From contig NZ_CP034015.1 in the NCBI RefSeq assembly GCF_003855395.1, forward strand, positions 4,722,001-4,786,000: a DNA stretch of 64,000 nt. The letters run 5' to 3'. Within the stretch, counting starts at the first letter, position 1. Every line of letters begins with the position of its first letter. The position numbers and the translations under genes are program-made. The DNA is from Shewanella livingstonensis. Its GTDB lineage: Bacteria > Pseudomonadota > Gammaproteobacteria > Enterobacterales > Shewanellaceae. This document shows, piece after piece, positions 17,842-26,722 of this stretch. The notes under the pieces are model-generated. The model saw nothing but the letters and a program-made list of their open reading frames with translations. It searched no databases and was not told the DNA's origin.

Positions 17842-19595
17842 AGCTTGCGTTAGTTATTCCTAACTATAATCACCATGTCGCTATTGAAAAAACCCTCACC
17901 GAGTTGGCAAGGTTCAATCTGCAATGTTATTTAGTCGATGATGGCAGCGACGAACAAACCCGATATATTCTGCAAGCGTTAGCGGAAAAGTTTACCTGGG
18001 TTACGCTAATTCAACATCCTTATAATCGTGGTAAAGGTGCCGCTGTAATGAGCGGTTTACGCCAAGCTTACCGCGATGGTTTTAGCCATGCTTTGCAAGT
18101 TGATGCCGATGGTCAGCATAATTTAGCCGATATTCCGCTAATGATCACAACGAGCGAACAACATCCGCAAGCCTTAGTTTCTGGCCAACCTATTTATGAT
18201 GAGTCGGTACCTAAAGGGCGTTTATACGGCCGTTATATCACCCATTTTTGGGTGTGGGTTGAAACCTTAAGTTTTGATATTCAAGATTCTATGTGTGGCT
18301 TTCGAGTTTATCCACTCGCGGCAACTGAGCAATTATTTAGCCAGCAAGCGCTGGGTGAACGAATGGACTTTGATATTGAAATCATGGTCAAGCTGCATTG
18401 GCAAGGTACTCCCATTGTTCAGCTGCCAACCAAGGTAATCTACCCTGAAGATGGCATCAGTCACTTCCAAGGCGTGCAAGATAATGTGCGAATTAGCTGG
18501 ATGCACACCAAGTTATTTTTTGGCATGTTAGCTCGCCTACCGCATATTATTAGCAAACAAATTGCACCGCAAAAAGACCCTACACCAGACCAGGCTCAAT
18601 CACAAAAACATTGGTCGACAATGACAGAGCGTGGTAGTTTTTGGGGCATCAAACTATTAGCCGAATGCTATCGTCTTGGCGGGCATTGGCTGTGCCGAGC
18701 GGTTATGTATCCGGTGATTTGTTATTTTTTCCTAACAGGCTCAACGGCTCGACATGCATCATTAGACTTTTTACGTCGAGTTCAACAGCTGCAACCTCAT
18801 CACCCTAACCTCAGTCGCGACATTAATTGGCGCGATAGCCTTAAACATTTTTTTGCCTTTGGCAATGCGGCCCTCGATAGAATTGATGCCTGGTGCGACC
18901 GAATTAACCTCGACCAAGTCGACTTTGACGACCGAAAAATACTCGCCGCCCAAGCGGATACGGGCCGAGGCGCTGTATTGATTGTGTCGCATTTAGGTAA
19001 TATGGAACTGTGCCGCGCTATCTCTGTCCACCAGCACAAAGTAAAAGTGAATGTCATGGTGCTAACCCAGCACGCTGAAAATTTTAATAAGGTACTGCAG
19101 CAGCTTAATCCACAAAGCAGCCTTAATTTAATCCATGTTAACGAGCTCGACCCCAGCACCGCTATGTTGCTGCAACAAAAAATAGACCAAGGTGAAATTG
19201 TGGTCATTGCTGCAGACCGTACCTCCTCGAGCAGCCAAGGTCGCGTGACCTATTTACCGTTTTTAGGCCAAGATGCAGCGTTTCCACAAGGACCATTTAT
19301 TTTAGCCAGCTTACTCGACTGCCCGGTTTACACCTTATTTTGTATTCGTCAGCATGGCCGTTATAAAGTATATGTTGAGCATCTAAGCGACAGTTTAAAA
19401 GGTCCTCGAGCAGGCCGAATTGAACGCTTAACCGATGCAATGAGCCAATATAGCCAACGCTTAGCGCACTTTGCCCAGCAAGCTCCAATGCAATGGTTTA
19501 ACTTTTTCGATTTTTGGCGCAAAGACGAGCTGGTATCACGTAATACTCAGCATACTCAAGCAAGCACTACCCATTTACCTAGTCAGGACAGATAA
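17838..19595 (+). CDS. apeJ: Fused glycosyltransferase 2 / lipid acyltransferase
   Basis: A 585-aa two-domain enzyme. Residues about 1-230 are a GT-A family 2 glycosyltransferase: LVIPNYNHH, the nucleotide-sugar DDGSDE and the metal-binding DADGQHN. Residues about 260-560 are an LpxL/HtrB-like acyltransferase with the HX4E motif in VSHLGNMEL and a later AADRTSSS. The fusion is usual for the aryl polyene family, where it is thought to join the polyene to a sugar-containing lipid so that the product ends in the outer membrane. The start overlaps apeI by 4 bases (ATGA). Confidence 0.87.
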   Translation: MKLALVIPNYNHHVAIEKTLTELARFNLQCYLVDDGSDEQTRYILQALAEKFTWVTLIQHPYNRGKGAAVMSGLRQAYRDGFSHALQVDADGQHNLADIPLMITTSEQHPQALVSGQPIYDESVPKGRLYGRYITHFWVWVETLSFDIQDSMCGFRVYPLAATEQLFSQQALGERMDFDIEIMVKLHWQGTPIVQLPTKVIYPEDGISHFQGVQDNVRISWMHTKLFFGMLARLPHIISKQIAPQKDPTPDQAQSQKHWSTMTERGSFWGIKLLAECYRLGGHWLCRAVMYPVICYFFLTGSTARHASLDFLRRVQQLQPHHPNLSRDINWRDSLKHFFAFGNAALDRIDAWCDRINLDQVDFDDRKILAAQADTGRGAVLIVSHLGNMELCRAISVHQHKVKVNVMVLTQHAENFNKVLQQLNPQSSLNLIHVNELDPSTAMLLQQKIDQGEIVVIAADRTSSSSQGRVTYLPFLGQDAAFPQGPFILASLLDCPVYTLFCIRQHGRYKVYVEHLSDSLKGPRAGRIERLTDAMSQYSQRLAHFAQQAPMQWFNFFDFWRKDELVSRNTQHTQASTTHLPSQDR

Positions 19596-19598
19596 TCA

Positions 19599-21161
19599 AT
19601 GAGCCACACATCTTCACCGTCATCAACCGCCGATAGCACAGTGTATTTAGGCCAAAGCTACCTTAGTCTTGAGCAAATAGTGGCCGTTGCCAAAGGCGCT
19701 ACGGTCAAGCTGACAGATACGGCAGACTATGTTGAATATATTCAAAAAGGCGCGCGTTTTATTGACAGCTTGTTACATGAAGAAGGCGTGGTATATGGCG
19801 TTACCACCGGTTATGGCGACTCGTGCACTGTGAATGTCAGCTTAGACTTAGTGCATGAATTACCACTGCATCTAACCCGTTTCCATGGTTGTGGATTAGG
19901 CGATGTATTTAGCCCAATGCAAGCCCGCGCGATTATGGCTTGTCGCTTAAACTCATTGGCTGTGGGCAAGTCAGGCGTGAGTTATTTACTGCTACAACGC
20001 ATTGAATGGCTATTAAACAATGATATTACGCCAGTGATCCCCCAAGAAGGTTCGGTCGGCGCCAGCGGGGATTTAACTCCATTATCTTATCTTGCTGCCG
20101 TTTTAGTGGGCGAACGTGAAGTGATCTACCAAGGTCAACGCCAGGCAGCTAAAGACGTTTATCTTAAGTTCGGGATGATGCCATTAACCTTACGCCCTAA
20201 AGAAGGCCTAGCCTTAATGAATGGTACTGCGGTAATGACCGCGCTGGCGTGTTTAGCATTTGATCGATCGCAATATTTAACCCGCTTATCAAGCCGCATT
20301 ACAGCCATGGCGTCGTTAACACTTAAAGGCAACGCAAATCATTTTGATGAGATTTTATTTGCCGCCAAGCCACACCCTGGCCAAAACCAAATTGCCAGTT
20401 GGATCCGTACAGACTTAAATCATCATGTGCATCCACGAAATTCTGACCGCTTGCAAGACCGCTATTCCATTCGGTGTGCGCCGCACATTATTGGGGTACT
20501 GCAAGATGCTTTGCCCTTTATGCGTCAGTTTATTGAAACCGAACTTAACAGCGCTAACGATAATCCGATTGTCGATGCTGAAGGTGAACATGTTCTCCAT
20601 GGCGGTCACTTTTACGGTGGCCATATTGCCTTTGCCATGGATGCGATGAAAAATGCGGTAGCCAATATTGCTGACCTAATCGATCGCCAAATGGCCTTAG
20701 TGATGGACCCTAAATTTAACAATGGTTTACCGGCTAACTTATCTGCTGCACAAGGCGAGCGCCGCGCAATTAATCATGGTTTTAAAGCGGTACAAATTGG
20801 CGTATCAGCATGGACTGCTGAAGCATTAAAAAACACCATGCCAGCCAGCGTGTTTTCACGCTCAACTGAATGCCATAACCAGGACAAAGTCAGTATGGGC
20901 ACTATCGCTGCACGTGATTGTATGCGGATTTTACAGCTTACAGAGCAAGTCGCTGCCGCAGCATTACTCGCCATGAGCCAAGGTATCCAGCTGCGTATCA
21001 TCCAGCAAGAACTTGATGCCAGTTCGTTAACCCCGTCACTGGCAACAACCTTAGCCCAAGTCAGCGAAGATTTTGAACTGCTTACCGAAGACCGTCCTTT
21101 AGAAGCGGTATTGCGCCAAACTGTCGAAAAGATTCAATTGGGTCTATGGGAGGTGTGCTAA
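19599..21161 (+). CDS. MIO-dependent aromatic amino acid ammonia-lyase (HAL/PAL/TAL family)
   Basis: A 520-aa lyase that should deaminate an aromatic amino acid to the matching trans-acrylic acid. The self-cyclising MIO triad is A155-S156-G157 in GSVGASGDLTPLSYL. Other family marks: the catalytic tyrosine loop YGVTTGYGD (Y66), NDNPIVD, and CHNQDKVSMGT, whose NQD is more PAL/TAL-like than HAL-like. The substrate-selectivity pair is F95-H96 in RFHGCGLG. Inside an aryl polyene operon that has no chorismate lyase, the likely job is to make coumarate (from Tyr), cinnamate or urocanate as starter. It is not an operon hut gene: no hutU or hutI is nearby. Substrate is unresolved. Confidence 0.88.
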   Translation: MSHTSSPSSTADSTVYLGQSYLSLEQIVAVAKGATVKLTDTADYVEYIQKGARFIDSLLHEEGVVYGVTTGYGDSCTVNVSLDLVHELPLHLTRFHGCGLGDVFSPMQARAIMACRLNSLAVGKSGVSYLLLQRIEWLLNNDITPVIPQEGSVGASGDLTPLSYLAAVLVGEREVIYQGQRQAAKDVYLKFGMMPLTLRPKEGLALMNGTAVMTALACLAFDRSQYLTRLSSRITAMASLTLKGNANHFDEILFAAKPHPGQNQIASWIRTDLNHHVHPRNSDRLQDRYSIRCAPHIIGVLQDALPFMRQFIETELNSANDNPIVDAEGEHVLHGGHFYGGHIAFAMDAMKNAVANIADLIDRQMALVMDPKFNNGLPANLSAAQGERRAINHGFKAVQIGVSAWTAEALKNTMPASVFSRSTECHNQDKVSMGTIAARDCMRILQLTEQVAAAALLAMSQGIQLRIIQQELDASSLTPSLATTLAQVSEDFELLTEDRPLEAVLRQTVEKIQLGLWEVC

Positions 21162-21593
21162 ATGAAAGGTTTATTAATCACCGAAATGGACATGGTCATC
21201 CCGTTTCACGATGTCGATTCTATGGGCATCACTTGGCATGGCAATTATTTACGCTACTTTGAAGTAGTGCGCTGTTTGTTGCTGGATAAACTCGGTTATA
21301 ACTATCGCACTATGCAAGAGTCGGGTTACGCATGGCCGATTGTCGATCTGCAAGTAAAGTATGTTAAAAGCAGTACTTTTGATCAAAAAATCAAAGTGAT
21401 TGCCGCCATTGTTGAATGGGAAAACCGCTTACGGATTAACTACCAAATTGTCGATGCCAATACTAATGCGCGGATCACTAAAGGCTATACCATTCAGGCT
21501 GCGGTAGAGATTGCCACCCAAGAATTATGCTTTATTACTCCTGAAGTATTTCAGCAAAAAATGCGGCCATTACTTGATGCGAGCCAAGCATAA
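21162..21593 (+). CDS. apeK: Acyl-CoA/ACP thioesterase (4HBT type)
   Basis: A 143-aa hotdog thioesterase of the 4-hydroxybenzoyl-CoA thioesterase type. The catalytic aspartate region is FHDVDSMGITWHGNYLRYFE, with the DxxG and H-N-Y-x-x-x-x-E signature. In the aryl polyene pathway the matching enzyme releases or edits acyl chains. A very good GGAGG at 21149-21153 lies before the ATG, which directly follows the lyase stop codon. Confidence 0.88.
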   Translation: MKGLLITEMDMVIPFHDVDSMGITWHGNYLRYFEVVRCLLLDKLGYNYRTMQESGYAWPIVDLQVKYVKSSTFDQKIKVIAAIVEWENRLRINYQIVDANTNARITKGYTIQAAVEIATQELCFITPEVFQQKMRPLLDASQA

Positions 21594-22396
21594 TGAACAC
21601 TCGCACAGCAATGTTGATTAGGGCCAGTTGGATGGTAATGTGCCTCTGCTTGCCTATAGGCAGTACCTCAGCCAATGAACTGCCACCAGCAAGCAACAAG
21701 CAAACATCGACTCAAGAGCTGGCACTATCACCAGCTCACGCACAGACTGAAGCGCTAACCAAAGAGCAATTAGCTAATATTGAGACATTGTATCGCCAAC
21801 CAGCCGAAGCAGAAGCTCTTGGTACTTTATCGCAGCAATTAAATTTGCAACTTGATACACGAGGGCAGTTTATTCAACTGCGCCACTTACAGGTGCTTAA
21901 AAAGCCCTTGCTCAGCCAGGGACAATTTATTTTTAGCCCGGCGCAAGGGTTAGTATGGCAACAGCAACGGCCGTTCAACACCTTGATGGTGCTAAAAGAT
22001 CAGCAGTTAATCCAACAAAACAGCCAGGGCAAGGTGCAGCAACTTAATGCTGCGGCCAGTGGCAGCCCTATAGCGCAGCAATTACCCCGGTTATTACAAG
22101 CGATTATGGCCGGCGATATTGATGGCTTAAGTGCGGATTTCAACTTATTTATGCCAGCAACCCAACAAGCTGGCGCGCCATGGCAACTCGGCCTTCAAGC
22201 AAAAGATCCACAAGTACAAGCATCCATAGGCAATATCACTCTCAGTGGCGACAGCCAACTACGCTCATTAATGATGACTAGCAGCCAGGCTGATAATAGC
22301 GATTATACCCAAATTCAATTTATTGATGTTCAGCAAGGGCCACTAAGCGCAAGCGAACTCGCGCTTTTTAATATTAGCAACGAGTCTGCTCAATAA
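21593..22396 (+). CDS. apeL: LolA-like outer-membrane lipoprotein carrier homologue
   Basis: A 267-aa exported protein. The signal peptide is about 27 residues (hydrophobic core WMVMCLCLPIG, cleavage after TSA). The body has the LolA-like pattern: QLDTRGQFIQLRHLQVLKKP, then SQGQFIFSPAQGLVWQQ and the RPFNTLMVL strand. LolA-like folds shuttle lipids across the periplasm, so it likely receives the aryl polyene lipid from the MMPL exporter encoded next and carries it to the outer membrane. Start overlaps the previous stop (TAATG). Confidence 0.82.
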   Translation: MNTRTAMLIRASWMVMCLCLPIGSTSANELPPASNKQTSTQELALSPAHAQTEALTKEQLANIETLYRQPAEAEALGTLSQQLNLQLDTRGQFIQLRHLQVLKKPLLSQGQFIFSPAQGLVWQQQRPFNTLMVLKDQQLIQQNSQGKVQQLNAAASGSPIAQQLPRLLQAIMAGDIDGLSADFNLFMPATQQAGAPWQLGLQAKDPQVQASIGNITLSGDSQLRSLMMTSSQADNSDYTQIQFIDVQQGPLSASELALFNISNESAQ

Positions 22397-24795
22397 TGAC
22401 TCAGTTATCGTTTGCTGCAGTGTTATCTCCTATTGGCCGTTTTGCCTTATGGGTCATATTACTGCTGGCAATGTTAGTTACAGGCTTAGTGCAATGGCAA
22501 CAAGGCGCACATATACAAACTGACATTTTGGCGATGTTGCCACACTTACACCAAGATAAGCTCACCGAAAGCGCATTAAATCAGGTAGAGCAGCAACTCG
22601 CTAACCAGGTGTATATTGCCGTCATTGCCAACAATGAAAGCCAGGCCATCAGCGCTGCCAAGCAACTAATAGACTCGCTCAATCAACCCGCTCATGCACC
22701 TTTTACCGCCATTCGCAGTGGTGCTGATGATCATCTACAAGATTTGGCTAAAGTCTATTTCGAACATCGCTTTGGCTTACTTACAGCAGAGCAAGCACGC
22801 GCCATTGAAACGGGCAATTGGCATCAATTGCTTAGTGCAGCCCAAAGCCAACTTTATAGTGCATTTGGTTTTGCCAACAGCCAGCTGCTTAGCAAGGATC
22901 CATTATTACTGTTCCCCGCTAATTTGTTGGCATTATCACCCAATAGTGCCCTGCGGAGTCAGCAAGGCATTTTACTCACCGATACCTCAGACGGCGTCGC
23001 CGCAATAGTGATGGCCAAAGGTCGTGATAGTGCTTTTAGTCCAACCGCTCAACAACAGCAAATCCAAGCATTAACGTCGGCATTTAGCCACATTAACCAG
23101 CAATATCCTCAGGTAAGCTTTCTCAAGGCTGGAGCACTATTTCATGCCATTGCCGCCACCGAGTCAGCCAAACAAGAAATTAGCCGCATAGGCTTAATTT
23201 CCATGTTGGGGATTATCTTATTGGTCTGGTTGGCCTTTCGGTCGATTATGCCGTTATTTGCCGCATTACTGACCTTAACCAGCGGCGTAGTATTTGCGTT
23301 CGTCGCCACCTTAAGTATTTTTGGCCAGCTGCACTTACTCACTTTAGTGTTTGGCACCAGCTTAATTGGTGTGGCGATTGATTACAGCTTTCACTTTTAC
23401 TGCGAAAAACAAGCTCACCCCAATGACAATGCTAGTGATACCTTAAGACGTATTTTTCCGGCGCTCACTCTCGCCCTTGCGACCAGTGCGGCCGCCTTTA
23501 TCGCCATTGGGTTTACCCCATTCCCGGGAATGCAGCAAGTGGCGGTATTTTGCGCCGCCGGCTTAATTGGCGCTTACTTAACACTGCTGCTGGTGTTTCC
23601 ATTATTGGGTAATCATCCACTTAAACCGACCCCAGGATTAACCCTAGCCCAACGTTATCTAACATTATTACAACGCCTTTTTACTGCTACGCAATGGTGG
23701 CAAAAAACGACTATAGCAACACTGCTAGTTTGTGTAGTCGCGATATTATTTTGGGGTTTATCAAAAGCGGACTCTGACGATGATATTCGTCAATTACAGC
23801 AAAGTCCTGCGGCCATCACCACCGAAGAAAACCAATTAAGGCAACTGCTCAGCGGCGGCACCGACAATCAATTTATTTTAGTCAGCGGCCGCAACGAGCA
23901 AGATTTATTGCAAACCTTAGAGCAACTGACACCCGTGCTGGATAAAGCCATTAGCACTGGCGAATTAGATCAAGCCATTAGCCTGAGTCGCTTTATGCCC
24001 AGCATTGCTCGTCAACGCCATAATCATCAATTACAGCAACAACTTTATCAACAACACTTAGATGAGATTATTAGCGAGATGGGCCTAGATGACAGCATAA
24101 AAGTCAGCCTACTTAAACAACTTAATCAAGCTCAATCACAGTGGCTAACGCCGAAAATGGTACTAATCCAAGCCAATGATGATTTACATTCTTTATGGCT
24201 TGGCCCCATTTCAACCACCGAAAAAACCCAGCAATATGGCGCCATTGTATTGTTAGGTGGCATCCACTCATTAAGCTCTCTTAAGCAACGACTGACTGAC
24301 CATGAGTGGTCTTTAGGTCAGGTAACGTTAATTGATAAAGTCGGCGATATATCGGCTTTAATGGGTCAATACCGCCAATTAACATTAGAGTTGCTTGTGT
24401 GGGTATTTGGCTTAGCCAGCCTAGTGTTTAGCATTAAATACGGTATTAAACTGGCGTTAGCCATAGTATCGATACCGGCATTATCGGTACTACTCACCCT
24501 TGCATGTTTGGGTCTTGTGGGCTCGAGTATCAGTTTGTTTCACGCCTTAGCGCTTATTTTGGTGCTGGGGATTGGTATCGATTACAGCTTATTTTTTGCC
24601 GAGGCCAAACACACTAGTCGCGGAGTCATGATGGCAATATTTATGTCAGCTTGTTCAACGCTATTAGCATTTGGGTTACTGGCGTTGAGTCAAACTCATG
24701 CAATTCACTTTTTTGGTCTCACGCTATTATTTGGGATCAGTTTTTCCTTTTTACTCGCGCCATTTATTTCATTTATCACAAGGAAAACACTGTAA
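22396..24795 (+). CDS. apeM: MMPL/RND-family exporter
   Basis: An inner-membrane transporter of 799 aa with the RND/MMPL layout: one helix at residues 15-35, a periplasmic domain, a five-helix block around 265-400, then the pattern repeated (helix near 440-457, periplasmic domain, helices about 655-795). Both halves carry a helix with a conserved acidic motif, IGVAIDYSFHFY in the first and LGIGIDYSLFFA in the second, the proton-relay aspartates of the family. It probably flips or exports the aryl polyene lipid for the LolA-like partner. It starts at the upstream stop (TAATG) and its own stop is followed at once by the next ATG. Confidence 0.87.
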   Translation: MTQLSFAAVLSPIGRFALWVILLLAMLVTGLVQWQQGAHIQTDILAMLPHLHQDKLTESALNQVEQQLANQVYIAVIANNESQAISAAKQLIDSLNQPAHAPFTAIRSGADDHLQDLAKVYFEHRFGLLTAEQARAIETGNWHQLLSAAQSQLYSAFGFANSQLLSKDPLLLFPANLLALSPNSALRSQQGILLTDTSDGVAAIVMAKGRDSAFSPTAQQQQIQALTSAFSHINQQYPQVSFLKAGALFHAIAATESAKQEISRIGLISMLGIILLVWLAFRSIMPLFAALLTLTSGVVFAFVATLSIFGQLHLLTLVFGTSLIGVAIDYSFHFYCEKQAHPNDNASDTLRRIFPALTLALATSAAAFIAIGFTPFPGMQQVAVFCAAGLIGAYLTLLLVFPLLGNHPLKPTPGLTLAQRYLTLLQRLFTATQWWQKTTIATLLVCVVAILFWGLSKADSDDDIRQLQQSPAAITTEENQLRQLLSGGTDNQFILVSGRNEQDLLQTLEQLTPVLDKAISTGELDQAISLSRFMPSIARQRHNHQLQQQLYQQHLDEIISEMGLDDSIKVSLLKQLNQAQSQWLTPKMVLIQANDDLHSLWLGPISTTEKTQQYGAIVLLGGIHSLSSLKQRLTDHEWSLGQVTLIDKVGDISALMGQYRQLTLELLVWVFGLASLVFSIKYGIKLALAIVSIPALSVLLTLACLGLVGSSISLFHALALILVLGIGIDYSLFFAEAKHTSRGVMMAIFMSACSTLLAFGLLALSQTHAIHFFGLTLLFGISFSFLLAPFISFITRKTL

Positions 24796-26058
24796 ATGTT
24801 AAGCAGTCAAACACATACAGTCAGCAACATGGACGTTGACGTAGCAATTATTGGCGCCGGTCCTTCAGGCGCCATTGCCGCCAGCTTATTACGTCAACAA
24901 GGTCATCATGTTGTGGTGATTGAAAAACAGCATTTTCCGCGTTTTTCTATTGGTGAAAGCTTACTCCCCTGTTGCATGCAATTTATCGAACAAGCTGGCA
25001 TGCTAGAAGCCGTTAATAAAGCTGGGTTTCAGTTTAAAAATGGCGCCGCATTTAGCCATCAGGGCCGCTATACCACTTTTAATTTTAGCGACAAGTTTAC
25101 GCCAGGCCCGGGCACTACCTTTCAAGTTCAGCGGGCTGATTTTGATAAACTGTTGGCAGATACGGCAATCGAACAAGGAGTTGAAATCCGTTTTGGCCAT
25201 CAAGTTGATGCGCTTGACCTTAGCAACAACCCGCGCTTAACCGTAACCAACGAGCAAGGCTTGCAGTATCAAGTTAACGCCAAGTTTGTGCTTGATGCCA
25301 GTGGTTTTGGCAGAGTCTTACCGCGATTGTTGAATTTAGAACAACCGTCAAATCTGCCTAGTCGCAGCGCTATTTTCACTCATATTGAAGATAACATCAG
25401 CGATCCGAATTTTGATCGAAATAAGATCCTCATCAGCGTTCATCCGCAGCATAAAGATATTTGGTACTGGTTAATCCCTTTTAGCCATAACCGTTGCTCT
25501 ATTGGGGTGGTGGCTGAACCGCATTTACTTCAACATTTGTCCGGAAGTCTCGAGCAGCAACTGTTAGCTATCATTAACGAAGAGCCCGAGCTACATCGCT
25601 TACTGGCTAAAGCTAATATTGTTCAGCCTTGCGCCACATTAAAAGGCTATTCAGCTAACGTCAGCACGTTAGCAACCAACCAGTTTGCTTTACTCGGTAA
25701 CGCTGGCGAGTTCCTTGACCCAGTTTTTTCATCTGGGGTGACCATTGCAATGCAGTCAGCATCGATGGCGGTGGCATGTTTGAATAAACAACTTAATGGC
25801 CAAACCGTTGATTGGGAAAGCCAATACTCAGCGCCATTAATGCAAGGGGTAAATACCTTCAGAACCTACGTTCAAGCTTGGTATGATGGTCGTTTTCAAG
25901 ATGTGATTTTTTATCAACAATCTAATAGCACCATTAAACAAATGATTTGCTCTATTTTGGCAGGCTATGCCTGGGACATGAATAATCCGTTTGTCAAAGA
26001 GTCTGAGCGCCGCCTCAATACCATCGTCGAGTTATGTCGGGAGCCAGATATTGCTTAA
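24796..26058 (+). CDS. FAD-dependent oxidoreductase with flavin-halogenase signatures
   Basis: A 420-aa flavoprotein. The FAD Rossmann motif is GAGPSG (residues 20-25), and IGESLLP follows at 52-58. It carries the hallmark of flavin-dependent halogenases, W-x-W-x-I-P, as WYWLIP (223-228), plus the second motif F-x-x-P-x-x-S-x-G as FLDPVFSSG (306-314), and a lysine at K81 placed like the catalytic lysine of PrnA/RebH/PltA. Family knowledge predicts hypohalite generation and halogenation of an aromatic ring; xanthomonadins, related pigments, are brominated. Some relatives are plain monooxygenases or reductases, so activity is an inference. AAGGA lies upstream of ATG 24796; ATG 24829 is an alternative. 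It overlaps nothing but abuts the exporter gene. Confidence 0.85.
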   Translation: MLSSQTHTVSNMDVDVAIIGAGPSGAIAASLLRQQGHHVVVIEKQHFPRFSIGESLLPCCMQFIEQAGMLEAVNKAGFQFKNGAAFSHQGRYTTFNFSDKFTPGPGTTFQVQRADFDKLLADTAIEQGVEIRFGHQVDALDLSNNPRLTVTNEQGLQYQVNAKFVLDASGFGRVLPRLLNLEQPSNLPSRSAIFTHIEDNISDPNFDRNKILISVHPQHKDIWYWLIPFSHNRCSIGVVAEPHLLQHLSGSLEQQLLAIINEEPELHRLLAKANIVQPCATLKGYSANVSTLATNQFALLGNAGEFLDPVFSSGVTIAMQSASMAVACLNKQLNGQTVDWESQYSAPLMQGVNTFRTYVQAWYDGRFQDVIFYQQSNSTIKQMICSILAGYAWDMNNPFVKESERRLNTIVELCREPDIA

Positions 26059-26080
26059 CCTATTTGAGCATTGTATTAAT

Positions 26081-26668
26081 GTGCTATCACGCCGTGTTGT
26101 GGCCCTATTTCTGCTAAGCTTATTAACCGCTTGTAGTCAGCAAATAGCACGGCAAACTTGTGTCCCGCTCACGGGTGAAGCACAATATTGCTTAAGTCCA
26201 ACCTCGACAGTATTAACTGATGCTCAGCACCAAGACATTAATTTAACTCAAATGGTTAACTTTACCCGTGGCCAAGATAGCCATGAGTTATTAACCCAGC
26301 TTGAGCTTAATCCACAGCGGATGACATTAGTGGGACTAGCCCCGTTTGGGCAAGCGTTATTCACCCTAGTGTACGATGGGCAAACCCTGCAAAGTGAGCA
26401 GAGTCTATTACTGGGAGGCCAGTTTAAGGCAGAGTATTTAATGGCAATAATGCAGTTAATTTACTGGCCAACAGAGCAAGTTAATCAGCAATTAAGTGGC
26501 GGAAAATTAATTGCTAAAACCTGTAATATGGCGCTATGTAAGCAACTTGTCGATGACAATGGCGCGTTAATAACATTAACCTATAACAATATAGATCCTT
26601 GGTTAGCCCAAGTGAATATCGACATCGATGCCGCCGATATTCACCTGCAAATTAACCCGATTGAATAA
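26081..26668 (+). CDS. apeN: DUF3261 lipoprotein of the aryl polyene cluster
   Basis: A lipoprotein of about 195 aa. Its lipobox LLSLLTAC places the lipidated cysteine 18 residues after the GTG at 26081, the start I prefer; TTG 26051 would overlap the halogenase-like gene by 8 bases, in line with other joins in this operon, and remains possible. The mature part is mostly beta-strand with paired cysteines. It corresponds by position to the DUF3261 protein conserved in aryl polyene clusters, thought to act at the outer membrane in lipid localisation together with the LolA-like and MMPL proteins. Start is uncertain, identity fairly sure. Confidence 0.75.
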   Translation: MLSRRVVALFLLSLLTACSQQIARQTCVPLTGEAQYCLSPTSTVLTDAQHQDINLTQMVNFTRGQDSHELLTQLELNPQRMTLVGLAPFGQALFTLVYDGQTLQSEQSLLLGGQFKAEYLMAIMQLIYWPTEQVNQQLSGGKLIAKTCNMALCKQLVDDNGALITLTYNNIDPWLAQVNIDIDAADIHLQINPIE

Positions 26669-26722
26669 TCAATCTTGCACCACAATGAATTAAACCGTGA
26701 TAAATAGGCCATATAAGCAAAC

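Noticed and set aside
18800..19207. Long minus-strand frame inside the glycosyltransferase/acyltransferase gene
   Set aside because: It lies wholly inside a well-supported gene on the other strand, has no ribosome-binding site and no recognisable motif.
19599..21161. Ammonia-lyase considered as a plain histidine utilisation gene (hutH)
   Set aside because: No hutU, hutI or hutC nearby; it is embedded by tight spacing in a biosynthetic operon and its F95-H96 pair and NQDK segment differ from typical HutH.
24796..24828. First 11 codons of the halogenase-like gene considered non-coding (start at 24829)
   Set aside because: AAGGA precedes 24796 at workable spacing and the gene abuts the exporter stop; kept the longer start, with the alternative noted.
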